Part shown: positions 1 to 8,091 of the stretch, in pieces
How positions within the stretch are numbered: the first letter of the stretch is position 1
Layout: every line of letters starts with the position of its first letter
The notes under the pieces: model-generated
The model's input: the letters and a program-made list of their open reading frames with translations, nothing else
What the model was told of the DNA's origin: nothing
Databases searched by the model: none
Assembly: GCA_022709995.1 (NCBI GenBank)
Contig: JAKLHU010000068.1
Coordinates: 1-8,365, forward strand
Length of the DNA: 8,365 nucleotides
DNA from: Verrucomicrobiota bacterium
GTDB lineage: Bacteria; Verrucomicrobiota; Lentisphaeria; Oligosphaerales; Oligosphaeraceae
Reading direction: 5' to 3'
Translations under genes and position numbers: made by a program

Positions 1-533
1 CCGGCGGCCTTGACATCCTCCTGGCCGACACCGTCGGCTTCATCCGAAAACTGCCCCACCTGCTCGTCGAGGCCTTCCATTCGACGCTGGAGGAGACGAC
101 GGTCGCGGATCATATCATCGAAGTCGTCGACGCGACTTCGCCCAGCCTGGAAGATCATCACCGCACCACCATCAAGGTGCTGGAGGAGATCGGCGCCAAG
201 ACGCAATCCATCATCACCGTTCTCAACAAAATCGACTTGGTCGTCGACCCGATCGCCCGCCAGCGCCTGCAACGGCTGTTCCCGGACGCCATCTTCGTCT
301 CGGCCAAAACCGGCGACGGCGTCCCGGCGCTGGCGGCCCGGCTGGAGGCGTTCTGCGACGCCAACTCCTTGCGGCGCCTTCTCGTCATCCCGCACGACCG
401 CCAAGACGTCATCGCCAAAATCCGCAAAATCTGCACCATCGACAGCGAGGAATACGGCGACGACGGCGTCCACCTCGCGGTCCGCGCCCCCAAAGCCGCC
501 CTGGACATCATCGCCGAATGGAGCGCGCCGTAG
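1..533 (+). CDS. hflX: GTPase HflX, C-terminal part (5' end outside window)
   Basis: The reading frame is open from base 3, has no start in the window and ends at TAG 531-533, giving 176 visible residues. Visible GTPase motifs are DTVGF (G3, residues 9-13), followed by the HflX-typical FIRKLPH..LVEAFHSTLEE stretch, NKID (G4, 75-78) and SAKTG (G5, 100-104). A short C-terminal tail of about 70 residues follows. The G1/P-loop and the N-terminal HflX domain lie upstream of the window. HflX proteins are ribosome-associated GTPases that bind the 50S subunit and split stalled or hibernating 70S ribosomes, notably after heat stress. The G3 region with the RKLPH motif separates this from Era, Der and Obg GTPases. 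The gene converges on the isomerase gene, with 64 bp between the stops. Family assignment is firm; the role in this organism is inferred from the family. Confidence 0.93.
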   Translation, partial: GGLDILLADTVGFIRKLPHLLVEAFHSTLEETTVADHIIEVVDATSPSLEDHHRTTIKVLEEIGAKTQSIITVLNKIDLVVDPIARQRLQRLFPDAIFVSAKTGDGVPALAARLEAFCDANSLRRLLVIPHDRQDVIAKIRKICTIDSEEYGDDGVHLAVRAPKAALDIIAEWSAP

Positions 534-545
534 ACGGGCCAGACC

Positions 546-572
546 GGTCCTGGCGTGCCCGGCGCCAGGACC
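546..572. terminator. Stem-loop between convergent genes, possible shared terminator
   Basis: A perfect 10-bp inverted repeat, GGTCCTGGCG (546-555) and CGCCAGGACC (563-572), closes a 7-nt loop between the hflX stop and the isomerase stop. It reads the same on both strands, so it could serve both convergent transcripts. No U-tract follows on either strand, so it is not a textbook intrinsic terminator; it may act with Rho or protect 3' ends. The structure is seen directly; the role is inferred. Confidence 0.5.
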
Positions 573-597
573 GAGAGGTTCTTCGACGGCCTTTGCT

Positions 598-1344
598 TTA
601 CAGCAGGCGCCGCAGACCCTGCAGGCACTGCTCTGCCGTTTGCAGGGCGTTCGGTTCTGTATTGCCGTATTCGACGATGAACCACTCGGTCCGCCCCTTG
701 GTGCGGCAGAAATCGATGACTTCCCGCCAGGGGCAGTCGTCGTCGCCAATGACCGGCCGGATGCCGGTGACGTACTGGCCATCGCGGTGCGGCTTCATGT
801 GGATGGTCTGGCAGCGGCCGGGGTATCGGTTCAGGATATCCAGAATGTCAGCGCCACCGTCCATGGAATTGCCGGTGTCGAGTTGCATGATCACGCGTGC
901 ATCGGTGTTGTCCATCAGCACATTCCAGGGGCTGACGCCACCAACCAGGGGATGGTCGGTCTTATGGCTGTGGTAACCGAAACGCATGCCGTGCGGCGCC
1001 AGAACATCGGCAACCTCATTGAAGCGTCGCGCATTCGCCTTGATCCCGGCCAGATTCTCATGCTTGATACTGCCGCAGATCAGCGTATGATTGCCAATCG
1101 CCTGGTTGAATCGGATGCCCGCCTCCAGCCCGGCCGGGTCGAGCACATTGCTCCAGAGCCACCCGCAGCAGACCAGGCCGGTCTCCTTCAAAAGCCCGGC
1201 ATAAAATTCCGCACAGTACAGTGGCGCGCCAAAGAATTCCACCCCGTCATAGCCCATCGTCTTCACGGCCCGCAACGTCGCCAGGGGATTTTCTTGAAAC
1301 GCCGCCCGCACCGAATACAGCTGCAAACCAACCGGAATGTTCAT
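598..1344 (-). CDS. Sugar phosphate isomerase/epimerase (xylose-isomerase-like TIM barrel)
   Basis: A 248-residue protein, the usual length for the single-domain AP-endonuclease-2/xylose-isomerase-like TIM barrel family. The start at 1342-1344 is chosen because AAGGAG (1349-1354) lies 4 nt upstream and the protein then begins MNIPVGLQLYSVR, the standard first strand of this family. The frame stays open to an ATG at 1554, but that extension has no family character. Likely metal/substrate residues are Glu36 (GYDGVEFFG), the GYHSH segment at 124-128, Asp156 (QLDTGN), His182 (IHMKP) and Glu225 (VEYGN). These match the divalent-metal ligands common in the family. Members isomerise or epimerise sugars, inosose or hydroxypyruvate and act in the cytoplasm. 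The exact substrate cannot be read from sequence, and no sugar-catabolism neighbours help. The fold call is firm; the reaction is open. Confidence 0.85.
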   Translation of the reverse strand: MNIPVGLQLYSVRAAFQENPLATLRAVKTMGYDGVEFFGAPLYCAEFYAGLLKETGLVCCGWLWSNVLDPAGLEAGIRFNQAIGNHTLICGSIKHENLAGIKANARRFNEVADVLAPHGMRFGYHSHKTDHPLVGGVSPWNVLMDNTDARVIMQLDTGNSMDGGADILDILNRYPGRCQTIHMKPHRDGQYVTGIRPVIGDDDCPWREVIDFCRTKGRTEWFIVEYGNTEPNALQTAEQCLQGLRRLL

Positions 1345-1387
1345 GCCGCTCCTTTTTCGCCTGAATGGAAAAGACACGAAAGCAAAA

Positions 1388-1414
1388 CCAAAAAGACCAA
1401 AAACGCCAAAAACG
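1388..1414. repeat. Three tandem 9-nt units, CCAAAAAsr type
   Basis: CCAAAAAGA, CCAAAAACG and CCAAAAACG follow each other at exact 9-nt spacing (CC at 1388, 1397 and 1406). In the direction of the isomerase gene this reads as (CGTTTTTGG)n, ending about 44 bp before the start codon. It could be slippage-prone low-complexity DNA, a bend-inducing phased T-tract, or part of the mRNA leader. The periodicity is seen directly; no function is known to me. Confidence 0.6.
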
Positions 1415-1478
1415 CTCCGGCCCCACCCCGGTCGAAAAGCCAACCCGGCCATTTCGCCGACCCGCCGGACGGATTCAC

Positions 1479-1488
1479 TACAAATGTA
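1479..1488. promoter_or_regulatory. TACA-N2-TGTA palindrome, BlaI/MecI-like operator candidate
   Basis: TACAAATGTA is a perfect TACA-AA-TGTA palindrome about 135 bp upstream of the isomerase start. BlaI/MecI-family repressors bind dyads built on TACA/TGTA half-sites. Only the core half-sites match; the flanks (ACTACA on one side, TGTACC on the other) are only partly symmetric. A 10-bp palindrome can occur by chance, so this is a weak candidate. Confidence 0.2.
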
Positions 1489-1531
1489 CCGCCATTCCGT
1501 CTTTTGTCCAAACGCGCCCCAAGCTTGAAGC

Positions 1532-1597
1532 GGCAAAAAAAGGTAATCGGTCACCCATTGAGAAGCGAGCCATGGACCAACGCTATCCTTTTTTGCC
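1532..1597. repeat. Long-range inverted repeat with A/T tracts
   Basis: GGC-A7-GG (1532-1543) and CC-T6-GCC (1587-1597) are complementary apart from one extra A, and enclose 43 nt. Both arms are followed by TAATCG (TAATCG at 1544 and GGGTAATCG after the right arm), so a short direct repeat overlaps the inverted one. It could fold as a long-loop stem in RNA, or be debris of a short mobile element. Nothing in it suggests coding. Confidence 0.4.
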
Positions 1598-1627
1598 GGG
1601 TAATCGCCGCGTGCACGAAGCCGATGC

Positions 1628-1653
1628 AGCGAACCGGGCGAAGCCCGGTCGCT
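1628..1653. repeat. GC-rich hairpin with GAA loop
   Basis: AGCGAACCGGGC (1628-1639), loop GAA, then GCCCGGTCGCT (1643-1653) form an 11-bp stem with a single bulged A. No U-tract follows directly on either strand; the nearest T-run on + is about 13 nt away. Possible readings are a repetitive extragenic palindrome, a processing site in the clpB 3' transcript, or a poor terminator. Confidence 0.45.
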
Positions 1654-1702
1654 TCACCAAAGCGCCATTTTTCGCACGGCCGGTCTTGCCGGCGCCTGCC
1701 AA

Positions 1703-1866
1703 GATAGGATGGGACATTTAGACGGATAAGACATATACTCTTTGCTTGAGGGTTCGGTTTGGCTTTCAGCGACTGCCATAACCCAGGTGCGTATTCGTCC
1801 CATTGTCCTAGGCGCCGTCTATACGTCCCCTACGTCCCATATGTCCTATCCGTCCTATTATCCCAT
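1703..1866. repeat. Two inverted blocks of an 8-9-nt periodic GGAC/GTCC repeat
   Basis: The right block has GTCC/GTCT at 1797, 1805, 1817, 1825, 1834, 1843 and 1852, mostly at 8- or 9-nt spacing, with linkers such as CATT, TAC, CATAT and TATCC (unit about GTCCYATAC). The left block (1703-1738) carries the same unit on the other strand, with GAC ending at 1715, 1723 and 1732. The segments 1721-1736 and 1839-1854 are inverted repeats matching 15 of 16. About 50 bp of unrelated sequence (1739-1788) lies between the blocks. The pattern is seen directly; its origin and role are unknown to me. It lacks the spacers and repeat length of a CRISPR array. Confidence 0.7.
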
Positions 1867-1953
1867 GGTTCCAGCCAGTACTACGCATACGTGTATGGAA
1901 CGACGCCTCGGGTGGGCTTCCAGCCCGTGTCACCTCTCCCGCGCCGCGCCGCG

Positions 1954-4539
<2,586 letters not shown>

Positions 4540-4546
4540 GCTGCTT

Positions 4547-4553
4547 CCTCCTT
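4547..4553 (-). promoter_or_regulatory. Ribosome binding site of clpB
   Basis: On the minus strand this reads AAGGAGG, a full anti-Shine-Dalgarno match, 7 nt before the ATG at 4537-4539. It fixes the clpB start. Confidence 0.85.
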
Positions 4554-4588
4554 ATGTGTTCTCGAACCGTCTCAACAACCTTGACTTG

Positions 4589-4616
4589 ACTATAGATAAA
4601 GCAAATATCGTGCCAA
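4589..4616 (-). promoter_or_regulatory. Overlapping sigma-70-type promoter candidate for clpB
   Basis: The same bases also give TTGGCA (4616-4611) and TATAGT (4594-4589) with a 16-bp spacer, each hexamer one base from consensus. It shares its -35 with the -24 of the sigma-54 candidate, so the two could be alternatives or competitors. Sequence alone cannot choose between them. Confidence 0.4.
4599..4616 (-). promoter_or_regulatory. Sigma-54 -24/-12 promoter candidate for clpB
   Basis: On the minus strand the sequence reads TTGGCACG-ATAT-TTGCTT. This matches the RpoN consensus YTGGCACG-N4-TTGCW, with the required GG (4614-4613) and GC (4602-4601) separated by exactly 10 nt. The predicted start site is near 4590, giving a leader of about 50 nt before the clpB ATG. 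The sigma-54 reading depends on an rpoN gene elsewhere in the genome. Confidence 0.6.
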
Positions 4617-4650
4617 GAGACAGCAAGCTGGAGACGACACCGACGCCCGG

Positions 4651-4724
4651 CAAAATGCGCCATTTTGTCGCACTTGTGCCGTTTCGGTCGCCGACAAAAG
4701 CCGCCCGACTGTTTGCAAAGTCGG
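4651..4724. promoter_or_regulatory. Three dyads upstream of the clpB promoter, possible activator sites
   Basis: CAAAATG-CGC-CATTTTG (4651-4667), GCAC-TT-GTGC (4670-4679) and CCGACT-N8-AGTCGG (4705-4724) are all perfect. Their centres lie about 70, 85 and 125 bp upstream of the predicted clpB start site, the distance at which sigma-54 enhancer-binding proteins commonly sit. A weaker dyad, TCGG-TCG-CCGA (4684-4694), lies among them. They could also be repressor operators for clpB or for the divergent nnr. None resembles the CIRCE element. Confidence 0.45.
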
Positions 4725-4740
4725 TGTCGACCATTATTTT
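4713..4740 (+). promoter_or_regulatory. Weak sigma-70 promoter candidate for nnr
   Basis: TTGCAA (4713-4718) and TATTTT (4735-4740) are 16 bp apart on the + strand, about 200 bp before nnr. The -35 overlaps the CCGACT/AGTCGG dyad. The match is mediocre and the implied leader is long, so this is only a candidate. The rest of the stretch up to 4943 is GC-rich with no other signal that I can see. Confidence 0.2.
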
Positions 4741-4943
4741 TGAGGACGGTGAAAGCAAGAACCTATTCCGCCCCCGGCACCGTCGGGTTGGGCTTGTTGG
4801 CGCCGCGCGCGCAGCCGGCAACGGCGACCGCCGAATGCCAGTTCATCCATGCGGTGGCGGCGACGGCCTGAACGGACTGTGGACGAAGCCGCCCCTGGCC
4901 CCGTGATTCAGCAGCACCTCGAGAACACGATTACAAGACGCTC

Positions 4944-6494
4944 ATGCATGTCATCTCTGTCAACGAAATGCGCCGCCTCGATGCCGCCGCCATGGCCGCG
5001 GGAATCAGCGGCGAACAGCTCATGTTCAACGCCGGCGTCCATGCCGCCGCCGAGATTCTGCGCTTTGCCGAGCGCTACCCGCGCCGCCACCGGCAGTCCT
5101 TCACGGTGCTGGCGGGCAAAGGCAACAATGGCGGCGATGCCTGGGTCGTCGCCGCCGTTCTGACGAAAAAAGGCCACCGCGTCGCCCTTTTTTCAACCTG
5201 CCCGATCGCGCAGCTTCCCGAGGCGGCGCAACGCCACGCTGCCAAACTCCCGGCGACAGTGCCGGTCACTTTCCTTGCCGAGGCCGAACACGCCCTTCCC
5301 GCCTCGGGCCTGGCGTCCGGAACCATTGTCGTCGACGGCCTGCTTGGAACTGGCCTGCGCGGGGAACCGATCGGCATTTACGCCCACCTGATTGCCCAGG
5401 TCAACGCCGCCGGGCTGCCGGTCATCGCCCTGGACATCCCTTCCGGACTCAACGGCGACACCGGCCACGGCGCCCTGGCCATCACCGCCGACCTGACAAT
5501 CACCATGGCCTACCCCAAAATCGGCCTGCTCACCGGCGATGGCCCCCGTCGCTGCGGATTGATCCGCATTGTCGACATCGGCCTGCCCGGGCCCGTTGCG
5601 GACACGGCCGTCCCGGTCGCTGCCGCCTTTGCGGAAAACGATGCCAGGCCCCGCCTGGCCAGGCGGCCTTTCGACGCCCATAAAAACACCTTCGGCCACG
5701 TCCTCTGCGTCGCGGGCTCCCGGCAATACCCCGGGGCGCCCTTTTTGGCCGGCGAAGCCGCGCTCCGCTCCGGCGCCGGCCTGGTCACCGTCGCCATCCC
5801 GGCGGGCACTCCCTGCCCTCCGCATGCCAAAGCTCTCATCGTCGCCAGCATCGGCTCTGAGCACGATGCGACCTTCTCCTCCGGCGCCCTTCCGGCCATG
5901 TATGAACTTCTGCCCGGCAAAAACGCTTTGCTCTACGGCCCCGGCACCGGCCGCGGCCAGGCGCCGGATCTCCTCCGCCTCCTGTTGGACGCCCGGCTGC
6001 CAATCGTCATTGACGCCGATGGCCTGCGCCTGCTGGCCGCCGGTCCGGAACTGCTGTCCCCAAGCCAAGCCATGGCGCCCGTCATCCTGACGCCGCATCC
6101 CGGCGAAATGGCCGCACTGCTGACGGGCTTTCGGCTCCAAGAGCTCCTGTCGGCATCCCGCCCCGAGCAAGCCAAGGCGTTGGCGGCGACGACAGGGGCG
6201 ATTGTCGTTCTCAAGGGCCAGGGCACGATCGTCGCGGCGCCCGGCGCCGCTCTCGCGTCCTACAACCTCAGCGGCAATCCGGCTCTGGCCACCGCCGGCA
6301 CCGGCGATGTTCTGGCCGGCATGATCGCCGCCTTCCTGGCCCAGGGCCTGCCGCCCGTCGATGCCGCCGCCCTCGCCGTCTTTGTCCACGGACACGCCGC
6401 CGACCTCGCGCCGGCGCCCCAGCGTTCACTGCTCGCCGACGACCTTCTCTCCTTGATCCCGGCAGCCTTGGCCGACCTCAATCCGCTGGCATGA
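4944..6494 (+). CDS. nnr: Bifunctional NAD(P)H-hydrate repair enzyme (epimerase plus dehydratase)
   Basis: A 516-residue fusion of YjeF_N and YjeF_C domains, normal for bacterial Nnr. The epimerase domain (1-215) shows GKGNNGGDAW (58-67), DGLLGTGLRG (131-140) and DIPSGLNGD (164-172). The ADP/ATP-dependent dehydratase domain (about 235-516, ribokinase-like) shows HKNTFGHVLCVAGS (246-259), EAALRSGAGLVTVA (271-284), IDADGL (356-361), TPHPGEMAALL (383-393) and SGNPALATAGTGDVLAG (443-459). The Asp in GTGD (455) is the expected catalytic base. Together the domains convert the R and S forms of hydrated NAD(P)H back to NAD(P)H in the cytoplasm. The GGDG normal in the epimerase motif is GGDA here, a small variation. 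The start fits the family (MHVISVNEMRRLD), but no Shine-Dalgarno precedes it. It is divergent from clpB and converges on the glycosyltransferase gene. Confidence 0.96.
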   Translation: MHVISVNEMRRLDAAAMAAGISGEQLMFNAGVHAAAEILRFAERYPRRHRQSFTVLAGKGNNGGDAWVVAAVLTKKGHRVALFSTCPIAQLPEAAQRHAAKLPATVPVTFLAEAEHALPASGLASGTIVVDGLLGTGLRGEPIGIYAHLIAQVNAAGLPVIALDIPSGLNGDTGHGALAITADLTITMAYPKIGLLTGDGPRRCGLIRIVDIGLPGPVADTAVPVAAAFAENDARPRLARRPFDAHKNTFGHVLCVAGSRQYPGAPFLAGEAALRSGAGLVTVAIPAGTPCPPHAKALIVASIGSEHDATFSSGALPAMYELLPGKNALLYGPGTGRGQAPDLLRLLLDARLPIVIDADGLRLLAAGPELLSPSQAMAPVILTPHPGEMAALLTGFRLQELLSASRPEQAKALAATTGAIVVLKGQGTIVAAPGAALASYNLSGNPALATAGTGDVLAGMIAAFLAQGLPPVDAAALAVFVHGHAADLAPAPQRSLLADDLLSLIPAALADLNPLA

Positions 6495-6512
6495 ACGTGA
6501 CCCGGGGCACCC

Positions 6513-6530
6513 TGCCGTCACACCACGGCA
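6513..6530. terminator. Short stem-loop between convergent genes
   Basis: TGCCGT-CACACC-ACGGCA is a perfect 6-bp stem with a 6-nt loop in the 37-bp gap between the nnr stop and the glycosyltransferase stop. No U-tract follows on either strand. Its position suggests a 3'-end structure for both transcripts, but it is weak. Confidence 0.3.
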
Positions 6531-6531
6531 A

Positions 6532-7779
6532 TCAGGAGCTCAGAACCTCGTAATAAAAGTCCAGCAACCGCGAACTGACCAGCTCCCAGGAATAATCGCC
6601 GACTGACTGACCGCCGCCCTGCGCCAAGACTTCCCGAAGCGACGGCTGCGTCAGCGCCGCCAGGGCGCGCACCCATTCGCCAGGCTGACGCGGATCGCAA
6701 AGCAGGCCATTGCCGCCATCGCGCACCAAGTGCTGCAGACCGCCGACACGCGATGCAATCACCGGCAGACCGCAACACCATGCTTCCAGAACCACAATGC
6801 CAAACGGCTCGTGCAACGACGGCAGCAGAAAGACATCCGATTGCTGATAAGCCGCCCGGATCAGCTCGCCGCCCGGCTCGGCGCCCGGCACCACGGTGAG
6901 CCATTCGGCCACCCCCAGACCTGCCGCTTGCTTCTTGAGTTCGTCATAATAGCTCGGAACACTCACCGGGCCAATCAGAAGCAGATGCACGGCCTCGCCG
7001 GCAGCACGACATCGCGCGGCCAATTCGACCAGCAACTTCTGATTCTTCTGGTAGTCAATCCGGGAGACACACAGCAAAATCCGGCGCTCCGGAGGTATGC
7101 CCAAATGACTCCGCAGAACCAATTTTGATGGTCGACGCATAGCCTCGACATCAACCCCATTCGGAAGATAAATCACCCGCTTGCCGGGATACCGTTCCTG
7201 CACCGCCGCCAATTCGTTGGCGCCGACGCAGATCACCCCGGCGGCATCCAGCACGGGGTCGCACCGCCAGCCTAAGACCCGGTCCACCAGACCGCCCCAG
7301 CGCAGCGTCCCACTCAGGGGCAAGGCCATCTTCTGCTGCTCCTCGCCGGGAACGGCAAGCAAACCGCCGTGAAAAGACATGACATATGGCCGGCCATTGC
7401 CCAAGGCCGCCCGCCGGGCCATCTGAGCCATGCGACCGAGCGTGTGGATATGATACAAGCCGAAATCGCCGCGGCACAAATGCCGGTACAGCGCCGGACT
7501 CAGGGGGTTGCCGCCTTTTTTGTCCAAAGCCAGGTTTTTTGCCGCCGACAGGGGAAAATACGGATAGACATAACGGAAGCGCCGGATGGACACGCCCTCG
7601 CGCACTTCTTGACCCGGCGCGGCACAGGCCGCCGTGGCGACGATTTCCGATTCCACCCCCTGCCGCCGCAAAGCACCGGCCGTGCTCCACACGACATTTT
7701 CGGTTCCGCCCCATTCCGCAAAGGCGAAACGCCGCACGACCTGTGCGACTTTCAGGTGAGTTGAAGGAAGATTACCCAT
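6532..7779 (-). CDS. Glycosyltransferase family 4 (GT-B fold), surface glycan or LPS
   Basis: A 415-residue GT-B glycosyltransferase of normal length for family GT4. The N-terminal Rossmann half shows the glycine-rich acceptor-side loop WGGTENVV (23-30), the IHTLGR segment at 111-116 and SFHGG (135-139). The C-terminal half shows PNGVD (206-210), VSRIDYQKNQ (238-247), and the EX7E signature Glu324-Glu332 (HEPFGIVVLEA), which holds the nucleotide-sugar donor. No signal peptide or membrane span is evident. The start at 7777-7779 is chosen because GGAGG lies 5 nt upstream; an ATG at 7818 in the same frame has no ribosome binding site. The LPS-kinase-like gene upstream on the same strand suggests a role in LPS core or another envelope glycan. 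Donor and acceptor cannot be read from the sequence. Confidence 0.92.
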   Translation of the reverse strand: MGNLPSTHLKVAQVVRRFAFAEWGGTENVVWSTAGALRRQGVESEIVATAACAAPGQEVREGVSIRRFRYVYPYFPLSAAKNLALDKKGGNPLSPALYRHLCRGDFGLYHIHTLGRMAQMARRAALGNGRPYVMSFHGGLLAVPGEEQQKMALPLSGTLRWGGLVDRVLGWRCDPVLDAAGVICVGANELAAVQERYPGKRVIYLPNGVDVEAMRRPSKLVLRSHLGIPPERRILLCVSRIDYQKNQKLLVELAARCRAAGEAVHLLLIGPVSVPSYYDELKKQAAGLGVAEWLTVVPGAEPGGELIRAAYQQSDVFLLPSLHEPFGIVVLEAWCCGLPVIASRVGGLQHLVRDGGNGLLCDPRQPGEWVRALAALTQPSLREVLAQGGGQSVGDYSWELVSSRLLDFYYEVLSS

Positions 7780-7784
7780 AAAAT

Positions 7785-7789
7785 CCTCC
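7785..7789 (-). promoter_or_regulatory. Ribosome binding site deciding the glycosyltransferase start
   Basis: On the minus strand this reads GGAGG, followed by ATTTT and the ATG at 7777-7779. It favours this start over the ATG 39 nt upstream, which lacks such a site. Confidence 0.75.
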
Positions 7790-7891
7790 GCCACGAGGGA
7801 CCGGCCCGTTTCCCGCATCGTAAAACATGTTTCTGGTCATGCCAATGCCGCCAAGCCATCTGGATGCCCCCGACGGGAAGGCCAACCGCGT

Positions 7892-7938
7892 GGCAGCCGG
7901 CCTTGACGTCAGCCAGCCGCCGCGCCCTGCCGGCTGCC
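7892..7938 (-). other. Strong hairpin in the glycosyltransferase leader
   Basis: GGCAGCCGGC (7892-7901) and GCCGGCTGCC (7929-7938) are perfectly complementary over 10 bp and enclose 27 nt that include the palindrome TGACGTCA. Further related GGCTGCC units (to about 7952) offer alternative pairing. It lies between the candidate promoter and the start codon, so it would sit in the 5' untranslated RNA. There is no U-tract to make it an obvious attenuator, and I do not recognise a known riboswitch. Confidence 0.4.
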
Positions 7939-7958
7939 CGGCTGCCTGGCAGGCTCGG

Positions 7959-7967
7959 ATTATAGCA
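7959..7967 (-). promoter_or_regulatory. Extended -10 promoter candidate for the glycosyltransferase gene
   Basis: The minus strand reads TGCTATAAT, a perfect TGn extended -10 plus consensus TATAAT in very GC-rich DNA. No good -35 lies at 16-18 bp, which is tolerable for extended -10 promoters. The start site would be near 7952, giving a leader of about 170 nt before the ATG at 7779. Confidence 0.5.
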
Positions 7968-8091
7968 CTCGCGCCACATCCACTTCCGCCCACTCCTGCC
8001 AAACGTCCGCCAACCGCGGTTTTTGCCGTCGGATTCATGCTTATTGACACTAACCTCGCCCGGACGGCGGCGGCGGCTTTTCCATCGGCCT

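Larger units (their letters stand above)
1345..1953. other. 609-bp non-coding region rich in repeats and dyads
   Basis: This gap between the clpB stop and the isomerase start holds no frame with recognisable protein character on either strand. In order it contains: a 9-nt triplet repeat (1388-1414), a TACA-N2-TGTA palindrome (1479-1488), a long-range inverted repeat with A/T tracts (1532-1597), a 1-nt-bulged hairpin (1628-1653), a small hairpin GCCGG/CCGGC (1679-1693), two inverted blocks of an 8-9-nt repeat (1703-1738 and 1797-1863), and an inverted pair GTTCCA/TGGAAC (1868-1901). A short GGGCT/AGCCC stem (about 1915-1927) lies just after the clpB stop. I see no clear promoter or U-tract terminator. 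The promoter of the isomerase gene, if it has its own, should lie here. Confidence 0.7.
7780..8091. other. 312-bp gap between kinase-like and glycosyltransferase genes
   Basis: No credible gene is present on either strand. It holds the glycosyltransferase ribosome binding site, the leader hairpin and the extended -10 described separately. It also has a perfect 10-bp palindrome AACCGCGGTT (8012-8021) and a GGC trinucleotide run near 8067-8077. No clear terminator follows the kinase-like gene, so read-through into the glycosyltransferase gene is possible. Confidence 0.6.

Noticed and set aside
1345..1554. N-terminal extension of the isomerase to an ATG at 1554
   Set aside because: The added 70 residues run through the 9-nt repeat and show no family similarity, while the ATG at 1344 has AAGGAG upstream and a family-typical start.
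10..1707. 565-codon + strand open frame spanning hflX and the antisense of the isomerase gene
   Set aside because: The first part is an out-of-frame reading of hflX (Ser/Arg/Pro-rich) and the rest is antisense to a recognisable isomerase.
1797..1863. CRISPR array or a repeat peptide (YVPYVPYV-type) encoded by the GTCC array
   Set aside because: Units are only 8-9 nt with no unique spacers, the spacing shifts between 8, 9 and 12 nt so no stable peptide frame exists, and no cas genes are present.
4540..4943. CIRCE (HrcA) element or CtsR-like operator for clpB
   Set aside because: No TTAGCACTC-N9-GAGTGCTAA and no CtsR heptad repeat in the region; GCACTTGTGC is too short and differently spaced.
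5193..6395. 400-codon minus-strand frame within nnr
   Set aside because: Gly/Gln/Asp-rich antisense shadow of the well-conserved Nnr dehydratase and epimerase domains.
7780..7818. N-terminal extension of the glycosyltransferase to an ATG at 7818
   Set aside because: The upstream ATG has no ribosome binding site; the internal ATG at 7779 has GGAGG at 5 nt.
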